A stretch of 64,000 nucleotides of DNA from Rhodopirellula baltica SH 1 (GTDB taxonomy: Bacteria > Planctomycetota > Planctomycetia > Pirellulales > Pirellulaceae): positions 2,046,001 through 2,110,000 of the forward strand of contig NC_005027.1 of assembly GCF_000196115.1 (NCBI RefSeq). The letters run 5' to 3'. A model generated the notes under the pieces. It did no database searches. It worked only from the letters and a program-made list of their open reading frames with translations, and was not told the origin of the DNA. The position numbers and the translations under genes were made by a program. Within the stretch, counting starts at the first letter, position 1. Each line of letters starts with the position of its first letter. Shown here piece by piece: positions 16,268-24,827 of this stretch.

Positions 16268-17416
16268 TTACCCACTGTCGTAGTAAGTCAGCCCATGCTC
16301 GGGGCGGATGCCCTGCGAAGACAACGAGGTGTAGCTGACCTCGATCACTCGCATGACACCGCCACACAGGCGACACTTCATCGGCACGGTCAACGGTTCC
16401 GCTTGCGGCGCGTAGCCGCTGCCCAGCCAGAACGTCCAGCCAAGCATTAGCCAGACCAACCACTTCACTTCATCGACCTTCACCTTGCTGTTCCCGCTCA
16501 TCCATCCGTAATGACGGATCTTCATGAAGTTCGTCGGCAGCACGTGCTGCAAGAAGTTGCCCACGAAGTCTTCGCCGGCAACGGTCTTGCTCTGAAACAC
16601 GTTCCCTTTGCGACGAATCCGGTAGGTCACCGTTTCCGGATTGACATCGAGGATGCGACTGTCGTTGATCGCGACTCGATGGACGTACGGTGCCAAGTAT
16701 TTCAGCGTTGGGACGCCGTGCCCAACTGGCTGGATGTCAACGACGAAGTCTTTCGACCATGCCTCACGGCTGACCTGGTCATACAGCCCAGCGGCACGAA
16801 GCTCATCGGCCAGCTTCGCTTTGTAGACGCGGATCAACGTGCCGTGATGGAACAAGAAGTTCTTCGGTGTGCTCTGCCATGACAAGGCGTGGCCATGCTC
16901 ATCCAGTTTCACTCCGCCGCCAGGAACGACATAGTGAACGTGCGGATGATAGACCGCCGGGTCACGCCCCCAAGTATGAAGCACGCCGAAGAATCCAAGC
17001 TGGCATCCTTTCAGACTCTTGGTTGCCGCGCCCACATCGCGAATGCTCTGGCTGCTGGCATCGAACAAGCATCGGTAGCCGTCACGTTGGTGAACGCGCA
17101 GCACCAAGCCAACCTCCCGGGGCACCGTGAAAGTGACCAAGAAGTGATGAACCGGCATCAGCTTGGCAGCCTGCGTTTCAATCCAAGCCTGCGTTCGCTG
17201 GTGACCGCAGTTCGGGCAGTGCCGATTGCCACACGAACGTCCGACCCAGTGATCGCTTCCGCAGCCGCCGCACTGGTAGTGAACACCACCCAGTGCCCCG
17301 GTGCGACAACGAGTGATCGCGCCAAGAACTTTGTCTTCGGCGACCGAGATCGAATCGGCGTGTTGCTGCAGGTATGCCGGTGCGAATTGGCGAAGAGCCT
17401 CCGCAACCGTGGGCAT
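16268..17416 (-). CDS. IS91-family transposase (Y2 HUH nuclease)
   Basis: 382 aa. The N-terminal zinc-binding domain shows C-x-x-C pairs (YQCGGCGSDH, then CGNRHCPNCG, residues ~47-75). The HUH motif is HPHVHYVVPGGG (residues ~160-171), and the two catalytic tyrosines are in KYLAPYVHR (Y-x-x-x-Y, residues ~244-250). A C-terminal C-x-x-C (CRLCGG) is present. The protein nicks single-stranded DNA and drives rolling-circle transposition. The length is normal and no frameshift is seen, so the element may be active. The start ATG at 17416 follows the recombinase stop by 14 bp. Confidence 0.93.
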   Translation of the reverse strand: MPTVAEALRQFAPAYLQQHADSISVAEDKVLGAITRCRTGALGGVHYQCGGCGSDHWVGRSCGNRHCPNCGHQRTQAWIETQAAKLMPVHHFLVTFTVPREVGLVLRVHQRDGYRCLFDASSQSIRDVGAATKSLKGCQLGFFGVLHTWGRDPAVYHPHVHYVVPGGGVKLDEHGHALSWQSTPKNFLFHHGTLIRVYKAKLADELRAAGLYDQVSREAWSKDFVVDIQPVGHGVPTLKYLAPYVHRVAINDSRILDVNPETVTYRIRRKGNVFQSKTVAGEDFVGNFLQHVLPTNFMKIRHYGWMSGNSKVKVDEVKWLVWLMLGWTFWLGSGYAPQAEPLTVPMKCRLCGGVMRVIEVSYTSLSSQGIRPEHGLTYYDSG

Positions 17417-17430
17417 TTGCGAGAGCGGGT

Positions 17431-18375
17431 TTACTCGCCGCTGCCAGGTAGACTACCGAACAGCCTTTCGATTTCTTCGCGAGCGTTGGCTTCGGCCGTA
17501 TCCGTCAGATGCAGATAGACCATCGTGGTCTGCAGCGAAGAATGCCCCAAGTACTTTTGAATCACCTTCAGTCCCACGCCCGCTTCGAGCAAGTGCGTCG
17601 CATAGGAATGACGTAGCGTATGAATGCTGACCTTCTTGCCAAAGCGGAGGTTTTTCGTGATCTGCTTCATTGCTCCTTGAACGGCCGTTTCGCTCATCGG
17701 GGTCGTCGCTTCGCTGACGCCGTCTTTGGCGAGGTCATGCTTTCGTCCATCTGCCGGAAACAGAAAGCTTGGATGTCGATGACTGGCCCAGTAGTTTCGC
17801 AGAAGTCGAACGGTCGTCGTCGGCAGTGGCACGTACCGGTCCTTGGCTCCCTTGCCACGATGGACATGAACCCAGCCTCGCTCGGCGTCGATGTCACTGA
17901 CCTGCAGATGCAACGCTTCATTGAGTCGGAGTCCCAGCGAATAGACAGTCCAGAAATAGACGAACATTCGCTGCGTGGTCGCTGAGCCGATCAGTTCATG
18001 AACCTGCTCGATCGTCAGCACCTCTGGCAACGTGGTGATGTTTTGGAGCTTGAGCATCTTGATAATTTCCCAGTCACGCTTGCAGGTGTGCGTGAAGAAG
18101 AACTTGATGCCCGAGAAGGCCACTCGGAGTGATCCATAAGCAAAGTTGCGATCGTTTTTCAGGTGTAGGAAGAACTGTCGCACATGCTGCTCGTTCACCT
18201 GGTCGGGACTGCAACCGGCGAAATCAGAGAGCTGCCTGACCGCTCGGATGTAGCCATCGTGAGTTCGTTTGGCCTTGCCGGTCAGGTGCAAGTCTTCGGA
18301 GAGTCTCAGGCGAAGACTTTCAGGGAAGTGGGATCCAGGTGCATCTTGCGAACCGTTTGAGCTAAACTTGGACAT
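17431..18375 (-). CDS. Tyrosine recombinase/phage-type integrase of the IS91-like element
   Basis: 314 aa from ATG 18375. The N-terminal SAM-like DNA-binding domain spans ~35-120. The catalytic domain has Arg in SLGLRLNEALHLQ, Lys in GKGAKDRYVPL, H-x-x-R in HTLRHSYATHLLEAG, His/Trp-position in LGHSSLQTT and the nucleophile Tyr in VYLHLTDTA. Between Lys and the H-x-x-R box there is no clear integron-integrase insertion (the extra alpha-I2 helix), so I do not call it IntI. The Shine-Dalgarno AAAAGGA lies in the stem of the hairpin at 18385-18437. The frame is open upstream to 18741 but that part crosses the attC site. Confidence 0.9.
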   Translation of the reverse strand: MSKFSSNGSQDAPGSHFPESLRLRLSEDLHLTGKAKRTHDGYIRAVRQLSDFAGCSPDQVNEQHVRQFFLHLKNDRNFAYGSLRVAFSGIKFFFTHTCKRDWEIIKMLKLQNITTLPEVLTIEQVHELIGSATTQRMFVYFWTVYSLGLRLNEALHLQVSDIDAERGWVHVHRGKGAKDRYVPLPTTTVRLLRNYWASHRHPSFLFPADGRKHDLAKDGVSEATTPMSETAVQGAMKQITKNLRFGKKVSIHTLRHSYATHLLEAGVGLKVIQKYLGHSSLQTTMVYLHLTDTAEANAREEIERLFGSLPGSGE

Positions 18376-18384
18376 GTTGTGTTC

Positions 18385-18437
18385 CTTTTCAGGAGGAGTT
18401 GTTGAGCTGTTCCCAGCGAACAGCTCCTCCTGAAAAG
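18385..18437 (-). promoter_or_regulatory. Long hairpin overlapping the recombinase ribosome-binding site
   Basis: CTTTTCAGGAGG (18385-18396) pairs with CCTCCTGAAAAG (18426-18437), and AGCTGTTC (18405-18412) with GAACAGCT (18418-18425). This gives a 20-bp stem with one bulge and a 5-nt loop. On the minus-strand transcript the last stem bases GAAAAG are part of the Shine-Dalgarno of the recombinase. It could limit its translation, or belong to the element terminus. Confidence 0.55.
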
Positions 18438-18503
18438 ATGCTTCCAACAATCCGCAACGCGTCCGTTCCACCACCAAACCGAAACCGCCGCGAAAGCGGC
18501 TTA

Positions 18504-18593
18504 CTTGAACGATCCAATGCACCCGAGCGGCGAAGTCGAGCGTGTTCAAATGGACATTTTCTCGTCGCCGCCGGGTGATTGGTGATGTTCCCC
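18504..18593 (+). other. attC site at the IS91-like element boundary
   Basis: Left box CTTGAAC (18504-18510), right box GTTCCCC (18587-18593), pairing over GAAC/GTTC. Left arm CCAAT, extra G (18519), CACCCG, extra A (18526), GCGGCGA pairs without mismatch with TCGCCGC, CGGGTG, ATTGG (18565-18582). Nearly identical to the site at 12491. It probably belonged to the LRR-like cassette. Confidence 0.8.
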
Positions 18594-18632
18594 GACTGAA
18601 TGAAACGCAACCGGTGACACCTCGGGGTATCG

Positions 18633-19058
18633 ATGGCACTTTCCGTCTCGCTCTATCGTCATGACACCGAACGACTGGAATTCGTTTCCGTCCCCGATCT
18701 CGATAACCGGTGCGCAGCGGGTTTTGAATGCTATCGAACACGGCTGTGGGGATCTCGCTCGTTGACGGAACGTGGTGCTTTGTTCATGCCGACGCTTAGG
18801 GCTAGTGACCTGTACGTGACGCCCGACCAATTCGATGCGTTTCGCGATGAACTTGGCATGATCCATCGGAATGCTCGTGTGATTGCTAACGAAATCTGGC
18901 CGCATAAGCTAATTGATCGGTACTGCCCCGTGCAACGCTCACAACGCATTCGACGGCTTCGTGTACGAGGTGCGCGAGACGTTCGTACTTACGTAGACCG
19001 ATTTCGTTCTGCTCTGGATGTTGGTGAACGCATGAATTTGGGTTTCAATATTGGTTGA
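18633..19058 (+). CDS. Hypothetical protein, last recognisable cassette gene
   Basis: 141 aa from ATG 18633, 39 bp after the attC R' box. It is soluble, basic at the C-terminal side and Arg-rich (SQRIRRLRVRGARDVRTYVDRFR). The motif TPDQFDAFRDELGMIHRNARVIANEIWPHKL looks helical. I recognise no family. It lies in the same orientation and spacing as the other cassette genes; no attC-like site follows it, so it is either the array's end or has lost its site. Confidence 0.55.
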   Translation: MALSVSLYRHDTERLEFVSVPDLDNRCAAGFECYRTRLWGSRSLTERGALFMPTLRASDLYVTPDQFDAFRDELGMIHRNARVIANEIWPHKLIDRYCPVQRSQRIRRLRVRGARDVRTYVDRFRSALDVGERMNLGFNIG

Positions 19059-19343
19059 CGGTTCACTGTTTTCCTTGACTCAACAATGCGGATAACCATG
19101 CCTTCCTGAAAGAGTTTAGCGGGAATTGATTGTTTTGATCTTTTTTTGTTTGTTTGGTCGGGAGCGGTAGCTCTGCACTGCTCCGGTTCATCGTATGGTG
19201 ACAACGTTTCTGTTCGGTTGACGTGTCGATCCGTGATGGGTGGATCTTTGGTTCGGGTTAGTTGCGGATCGTTCCTTCGCCCTGACCAAACCTGCTAATC
19301 TTCGGGCTAGTGCAAGTTAACTCACGCGAAACAGGTCGATTTG
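19059..19343. other. Intergenic, right end of cassette region
   Basis: 285 bp with T-rich stretches around 19140-19160. No attC-like fold, coding frame or terminator that I can support. Confidence 0.4.
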
Positions 19344-20792
19344 ATGAGTTCTATTTCGGAGCTTCCGCGGGGACGCCAACGCAAGTGGCTGGGTTGTTTA
19401 CAAAAAGCCGCGATCGGCTTTTTTGTCGTTGCCATCGCAATTGCAGTGTTGCTGTTGATCGTGGTCGCGATTCGGCAAGGCTTCGCGAAGACGCGAGTCG
19501 CGGATATGAAGCAAGAGATCCGCCGTGCCGGCTTGCCAATCGATCCCGTCTCGCTTGAGACCTATCGTGAACAACTGGCTGCCGCCGATAGGACTGAAGC
19601 TTGGGGCGATGTCATCAGTCAGTTTCGCACCGACTCGGGCTATTCCGATCAGGTTGCCGGTGTGCCTCGCGTCGATGCGAAGGCACGTTGTCAACCAATG
19701 TGGGCCGGTCAGCCATGGGGCGAACGCGAGAACGTGCAGCGATTCCTGCAGGAAACGGCCACGCTTCGTCGTGATCTGGCAGAAGTGCTGGATGCGGCTG
19801 GCCCCATCTATACGCCGATGACGTATGAAGGCATTGACACCATGCCGCCAGCGGCCGATGTGGCTCGCGAAATCGCTTCCATTTTGGCGTTGGAGAATCT
19901 GGCGGCGATCGATCGCGGCGACATCGACGCCAGCGAGCAATCTGTGAAACAACTGTTCGCCCTGGCACGAACGATGCAGAGCGAATTGATGGTGTTGCCC
20001 CAATTGATTCGACTGGGCGTGGTCAACATCGCGCTGGAGGAATTGCGTCGTGTGACGCAACTCGGCCAATGGCGGCCAGATCAGATCGATCAACTTTTGA
20101 CCGACCTGGACCGCACGCTTGCTTGGGACCAAGCGTTTCGGCATGCGATGATTGGCGAACGGGTCGTGGCGGTATCAATCTATGATGACGGGACGCTGCC
20201 CAGTGGCACTGTTCGCACATTGCTGGGCCTTGCCGGGCCCCGAGATCAATTGGAAACGCTGTCGTGGTATGAACAATTCCTCGCCTTACCGACCAACGAT
20301 CCAGTGACTTTCCTGCGTGCGGCGGCGGAAGCCAATGCTGACATGGAGTCCACGCTTGGCTCGGCAAACATTTGGAGACGAGTCGAAACGATGACGACCG
20401 GTGTGACGATGCCGGCTTTAAAAGCGATCGCAATGACCGTCATTCGCACGGAGGAGAATCTCCGCTTGGCTCGATTGGCGCTTGTTTGCCAACGATTCGA
20501 AATTGACGGTGGCCGTTGGCCAGCATCGCATGAGGAGGAATTTCAGTTCGCCCAAGAGGAATTGAGTTTGCCCCGCGAATCCATCGTCGGCATTGGACCG
20601 CAGCCCTTTGGCGTTGAGGCAGACGGGTCGAGATTGGTTCTTTGGGGACGACGTATCGAAGGTTACAATGTTGAGTTGCCGAAGCAACCACCAGAATCCT
20701 ATTGGCCTGACACGTGGCGAGACCTGCCGCCACGACACCCCAGCGATTCCGCCGTCCATGACGCAGAGGCTGATGTCGCTGTGAATGAGTAG
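19344..20792 (+). CDS. Membrane-anchored hypothetical protein (planctomycete type)
   Basis: 482 aa from ATG 19344. One membrane segment near the N-terminus (AIGFFVVAIAIAVLLLIVVAI, residues ~25-45) is followed by a long helical, probably extracytoplasmic domain (residues ~50-460) with many Ala, Leu and Glu. No motif or family is recognised. Proteins of this layout, with one anchor and an all-helical body of ~450 residues, are frequent in planctomycete genomes. It lies just outside the cassette array and is followed by a short frame at 20817. Confidence 0.8.
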   Translation: MSSISELPRGRQRKWLGCLQKAAIGFFVVAIAIAVLLLIVVAIRQGFAKTRVADMKQEIRRAGLPIDPVSLETYREQLAAADRTEAWGDVISQFRTDSGYSDQVAGVPRVDAKARCQPMWAGQPWGERENVQRFLQETATLRRDLAEVLDAAGPIYTPMTYEGIDTMPPAADVAREIASILALENLAAIDRGDIDASEQSVKQLFALARTMQSELMVLPQLIRLGVVNIALEELRRVTQLGQWRPDQIDQLLTDLDRTLAWDQAFRHAMIGERVVAVSIYDDGTLPSGTVRTLLGLAGPRDQLETLSWYEQFLALPTNDPVTFLRAAAEANADMESTLGSANIWRRVETMTTGVTMPALKAIAMTVIRTEENLRLARLALVCQRFEIDGGRWPASHEEEFQFAQEELSLPRESIVGIGPQPFGVEADGSRLVLWGRRIEGYNVELPKQPPESYWPDTWRDLPPRHPSDSAVHDAEADVAVNE

Positions 20793-20816
20793 GACGAATC
20801 GACATTCGATCTCGAG

Positions 20817-20990
20817 ATGAACAGGGTCGGTGACACCATGAGCATGTTCAGCGAGGATTATTCATTGACGGTACCTGACGAATTGCGTGATCCCAATGTG
20901 GATCCACTGGATCGGCACCTGCAATTGATCTTTCATCGCGATCAACCGTCGGAGAGCTACTACAAATGGGTGCTCCAGCCGTCGAAATGA
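20817..20990 (+). CDS. Small hypothetical protein (57 aa)
   Basis: A short frame, ATG 20817, 24 bp after the preceding stop; ATGs at residues 8 and 10 are alternatives. The product has a regular, protein-like make-up (SLTVPDELRDPNVDPLDRH then LQLIFHRDQPS). No family recognised. It may form a unit with the membrane protein upstream. Confidence 0.5.
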   Translation: MNRVGDTMSMFSEDYSLTVPDELRDPNVDPLDRHLQLIFHRDQPSESYYKWVLQPSK

Positions 20991-21412
20991 GTTGGTGCCA
21001 TCGGCACGTGTCCCGTGTTCGGGACGGTCAAAAGGCGAGAACAGGCAGAGTCCCAATTCGATTGTGCCACCCGCTCGCAACGGTCATCTTTGCACTGCGA
21101 CCGGCGCAAAGCAGTTCGGCAGGAGTCTTTCAGCTGTTGTTTTTTGTGTAGCGTCGTTGATGCTACGTGCAACTGGGGCTAACGCCTAAACGGCTCACTT
21201 CGTTGCACCCGATCTTTCCTGCCGATCTGCTTGAGTGGACAACTGCATAATGTAGATCGACAAAACGGGTCTGCCGGAGCAGCGCCGAAGCGGCTTGATC
21301 CGGCCTACTTGGGAGGACTGAGCGAGGGGCAGTCAGTATGCATTCTCCTCCTGGGACGGCGGCGTCTACGGCGACGGACGACGCTCCCAAAATTTAGAAC
21401 ACGAGCGTGTCA
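20991..21412. other. Intergenic region between convergent genes
   Basis: 422 bp. It contains a small hairpin GTAGC-9nt-GCTAC at 21148-21166 preceded by a T run. Nothing codes convincingly. Confidence 0.4.
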
Positions 21413-24400
21413 TCACGAGTCGCTTGAGGGCACGACATGGATCGTCCAGTACACCTCCTCCTCAAATGAGTCGCCATCCTGGCCGCGAATTTTCAGTTGC
21501 AACTGCAATTGATCCACTGGCGCGAGCGTTGGCAGAACCAATCGCAATCGCGACGAGCTTGGATCGTTAGGCACCGCGTCGACCTCCACCGATTCGGGCT
21601 TCAACGTTTCCGTCCCAACCTGTGGGGTCTCCGATTCAGCGGTGCCGGAGATGTATTGATCCGATCCATACGCCTTGCTCCACAAATAGTCCCACTGGAC
21701 GATCGAGACAGCGTTTTCATCGAGAACCGATTCAGGGTCGATCGCAAAGTTAAGGTCGAGCTCCAAACCGCCCTTCACGACGCGTGCATCGGTGATCATC
21801 TTCGGTGGCGTGCCGGTGTAGCGAAGTCGCTGCATGCCGCCGTCGTCCAACCCAAATCGACCGCCACCGTTCCAACCCTGTAATCCGGTCGCGTAGACCT
21901 GACCATCGTGGGGATTGCCCCGACCACGCATGATTCCTGTCGAGAAATCAAAAGGCAGCTTCACGATCGCTGCTTGTGCGGTTTCGCCAACTTCTTGGAT
22001 CATCATCATCGACATCCATCCTTTGCCGAAGCTAGTGTGAAGCAAATGCTTCGACAGTGGACCAAAGCGGTCATCGTCCACCCAAATCTGGCCACCGGAA
22101 GAATTGTCAAACGCTTGCGGCATCCAAACCAAGGGTTGTTCGAACGTATCCGGAGCAACCACCGTTTTGATATCGATTTTGCCGCCGTCAGGCTCCCACT
22201 TATTGGGAATGGAATAAGTCGGTACCCAACCATGAAAGCTGCCTGGTTTTGCAATCGAAACCTTCGACGCGGGAGTCCACTGGCCTTGGTTGTCACTGAC
22301 AGTGATGCGTCCGCCCGGCAAAGTCCCGAGTCCATTCGGCGTTCGGAATCCTGTGCAAACCACCTCGCGTTCTTTGCCGTCTTTGGATACTCGCCAAACA
22401 GCTCCGGGCAAAGCAAAATCGGCACCATGACCGCTCTTGGCGTAGTAGAAGTTGCCTTCCGCGTCCGTCTGTAAATCGAAGTTGAACGCGTGAAAGTTTG
22501 TGGAGACGTCCGAGTCAGCGTTGAAGCTTTCGTAGAAGTCTGCTTCGCCATTCTTATCTCGATCGTGCAAACGGACCAAGCGGTCCTTGCAAGTCACAAA
22601 CACATCGCCATCGACGACCTTCACCCCAAAGGGTTCGTAAAGTCCGGCGGCGTAACGCTTCCATCTCAATTCGGTGAGCGTCTCATCGATTCCTGCCACG
22701 ATCCAAATGTCACCGCCGTGGGTCGCGATCGCCATTCGGCCATCATCAAAGAAATCGAGTGAGGTCGTGCGGAACCAAGTGTTCCACGGAGTGGATTCGG
22801 GCCGAGTCAATGTATCCAGAGCGTAGCCGTCCTGCTCCAAACCCAAAGTGCCAACCGTCGTGATCTCTCCCGCCCAACGCAGTTGCTGAGGTTCGGTTGC
22901 CGAAGCTTGTACGAGGGTCGCCAAATCGGCAACCGGTTTCTGCAATCCGATCGACGCGAGTGATTCAATTGTTTTGAGTTCGTCCGTTGAGTTCCCGACG
23001 CCCACGGTGATTCGAACTTTGCGAGCGACCTCATCACCGGGGATGGTCAGCTTGATTCGTTGCCCCGATGCCAATTCCCAACGCAAGCCGTGTCGGTCGC
23101 CTGACACGCTCGCGGCCGTGAACGCTTGATTCGATTGGTCAGAACTCTTCAAAACGACCGTATCGTTTGAATGATCGAATTCCAACTTGGTTGCCCCGAC
23201 TGGGCCATTTCCAACGGACAACACGAGTGTTTCCCCCGGACCGATCCAGAGGTCTCTCGCCAATGTTCGGTCATCAATCGCCTCGGCACGTTCAAACAAA
23301 TCACGACCGTCGATCTGATAGCTGAGAATGACATTGTTGCCGCGCAAGAAATAACCACGATAGTCCATCCATTTTTTTGGCAGTGGGCCTCGCGGCAGAC
23401 AACCCTCTCGGGAATAGTCCAGTTCACCGTCGTGCCCCCACTGCCAGGATGCCAAACCCGGAATTGAAGTGCCGTCCGGATCCGCAGTTCCTTCCCCTCG
23501 AGGACGCTGGTGCTGCGTTTCGCTGAGGTCCAGGAATCCGCCCGTCCAAACATCCGCCAAATCCATCGCGTGCAAGTTGTAGGAAACAGTGAGGTCACCC
23601 AGGGGCAACGTCAGCACACTGGGGAAATCACGTCGCAATTGTGAGCCCAGAGCCAATCCAAAGTCACGCTGTTGGATCTCGAAACGCTTGCCATCCTCAG
23701 TGCCTGTTGGAAGCGAATTCAGGTAATCATCACGAAGGGGCTCATACCCCGGGTTCTGATCCTTCATCAGCATTTCGCGGATGTAGTGAACCACTTGGTA
23801 TCGTTGGTGCGGAGTCAAATACGTCATCGGCCCCATCAGCCCATTGCCCTTGGTCAGGGTCATGAACATTTTGTAGGGATCCGCACCAAACTTCAGCTCC
23901 TGCGAACTGAATGCCCGAGCCGTGGGCAATGCGGGCTGCACGCCATCCGTTCCATGGCAATTCGCACAGTCGCCTCGAAACAGGCTTTCGCCTTCGACGA
24001 TATCACGCGATCGCAACGATCGGATGATGCCCGCATGATCCAGGTTGACGGAGTCATCTTTAACGAGCAACTGCTCCAGCGATGGCCGTAACATTTCTTC
24101 GGCTTTCCTGCCGCCTCGAGCCACGCTCGTCACGTACTGCAATAGATCCAAGAATTCACGTTGTGACTTGATCGACCTCATCAAACCCGCGGGCATCATG
24201 GACTGCTCGTCCTTCTTCATCACCTCAATTGAGTCACGCGACAACGTGAAATCCTTCTCCGGCGACTGCCCAAGCCGCATCGTGATTTCAGCGTCATCCT
24301 GCTTCACTAGCATCCCTTTGAAGACTTCACCATCGACGGTCAAGACCGAGTAGGTTTCATATCCTTCACGAATATGCTTTGAAGGTCGCAACAACGCGTC

Positions 24401-24733
24401 GACGAGATATTCGTCCGTCAGTTCATTGCCAAGTTGAGCGATTGGCGGTCCGAGTGGCGTCGCGTCGGAATCACTCCCATGACAGCTGACACAATTCGCC
24501 GCTGATTTGTAGAAAACCAAGGCTCCGCGTCGAGCATCACCGCGCAGCCGTGATTGCTCGGCCAAGTAAAGCGGATCAGCCTGACGCAATTGCGTTTCCA
24601 GCGGAATGGCTTGTCGAAGCGTCGTCGTTGGCGGTGCGGCAGATAAACTAACACCACTGCACATGACAACAAAAAAGCCAACGCAAGCTTTCAAGCGAAC
24701 GCGTTGGCGATCGGCGAACACAAAATGAACCAT
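21413..24733 (-). CDS. Two-haem cytochrome fused to a beta-propeller (PVC-type)
   Basis: 1106 aa from ATG 24733, chosen because the signal peptide (residues ~14-33) starts there; the frame extends to 24805. The first haem motif is CVSCH at residues 81-85, in a PVC-type haem-binding domain (LVDALLRPSKHIREGYETYSV). The second is CANCH at 256-260. Residues ~370-620 match the DUF6797-like region (WQWGHDGELDYSREGCLPRG), and the C-terminal half is a propeller (FDDGRMAIATHGGDIWIV, GFRTPNGLG). The protein probably oxidises a sugar or similar in the periplasm and passes electrons to its haems. It is a single fused version of the kind of pair split in the operon at 1-2757. Confidence 0.85.
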   Translation of the reverse strand: MVHFVFADRQRVRLKACVGFFVVMCSGVSLSAAPPTTTLRQAIPLETQLRQADPLYLAEQSRLRGDARRGALVFYKSAANCVSCHGSDSDATPLGPPIAQLGNELTDEYLVDALLRPSKHIREGYETYSVLTVDGEVFKGMLVKQDDAEITMRLGQSPEKDFTLSRDSIEVMKKDEQSMMPAGLMRSIKSQREFLDLLQYVTSVARGGRKAEEMLRPSLEQLLVKDDSVNLDHAGIIRSLRSRDIVEGESLFRGDCANCHGTDGVQPALPTARAFSSQELKFGADPYKMFMTLTKGNGLMGPMTYLTPHQRYQVVHYIREMLMKDQNPGYEPLRDDYLNSLPTGTEDGKRFEIQQRDFGLALGSQLRRDFPSVLTLPLGDLTVSYNLHAMDLADVWTGGFLDLSETQHQRPRGEGTADPDGTSIPGLASWQWGHDGELDYSREGCLPRGPLPKKWMDYRGYFLRGNNVILSYQIDGRDLFERAEAIDDRTLARDLWIGPGETLVLSVGNGPVGATKLEFDHSNDTVVLKSSDQSNQAFTAASVSGDRHGLRWELASGQRIKLTIPGDEVARKVRITVGVGNSTDELKTIESLASIGLQKPVADLATLVQASATEPQQLRWAGEITTVGTLGLEQDGYALDTLTRPESTPWNTWFRTTSLDFFDDGRMAIATHGGDIWIVAGIDETLTELRWKRYAAGLYEPFGVKVVDGDVFVTCKDRLVRLHDRDKNGEADFYESFNADSDVSTNFHAFNFDLQTDAEGNFYYAKSGHGADFALPGAVWRVSKDGKEREVVCTGFRTPNGLGTLPGGRITVSDNQGQWTPASKVSIAKPGSFHGWVPTYSIPNKWEPDGGKIDIKTVVAPDTFEQPLVWMPQAFDNSSGGQIWVDDDRFGPLSKHLLHTSFGKGWMSMMMIQEVGETAQAAIVKLPFDFSTGIMRGRGNPHDGQVYATGLQGWNGGGRFGLDDGGMQRLRYTGTPPKMITDARVVKGGLELDLNFAIDPESVLDENAVSIVQWDYLWSKAYGSDQYISGTAESETPQVGTETLKPESVEVDAVPNDPSSSRLRLVLPTLAPVDQLQLQLKIRGQDGDSFEEEVYWTIHVVPSSDS

Positions 24734-24827
24734 GACAAAATCCAACGGCGTTTCACCGCTTGAGCACGAGTGAATGCAAGTCGCCTCGCACGAGAACGAC
24801 TGCACCGAAGGATAGTCGAAGACGAAA

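Larger units (their letters stand above)
15980..18503 (-). mobile_element. IS91-like element with tyrosine recombinase
   Basis: It carries a Y2-HUH transposase gene and an upstream tyrosine recombinase gene 14 bp apart in one minus-strand operon, an arrangement known for a branch of IS91-like elements. On the right side a small hairpin GCCGC-GAAA-GCGGC (18487-18500) sits 6 bp before CTTGAAC, which is also the left box of an attC site. IS91 relatives are known to choose GAAC/CTTG-type targets. Both boundaries are approximate; the left one is not resolved. Confidence 0.7.
11337..19058 (+). other. Integron-like gene cassette array (CALIN), interrupted by IS91-like element
   Basis: Short genes of mostly unknown function lie almost all on the plus strand. 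Each is followed within a few bases by a ~90-bp imperfect palindrome with attC features: AAC...GTT outer boxes, inner arms whose left side has an extra G and an extra A spaced by 6 bp, and a variable loop often starting near TGGACA. Four sites are strong (12491, 14199, 15195, 18504); three are weak. Cassettes measured GTT to GTT are ~450-1000 bp, apart from the one holding the IS. No integron integrase or attI is visible in the window, hence CALIN. All gene and site entries are given separately. Confidence 0.75.

Noticed and set aside
17431..18375. Integron integrase (IntI) for the cassette array
   Set aside because: No clear extra helix between the Lys and H-x-x-R boxes, and it is paired with an IS91-type transposase gene 14 bp away, so it belongs to that element.
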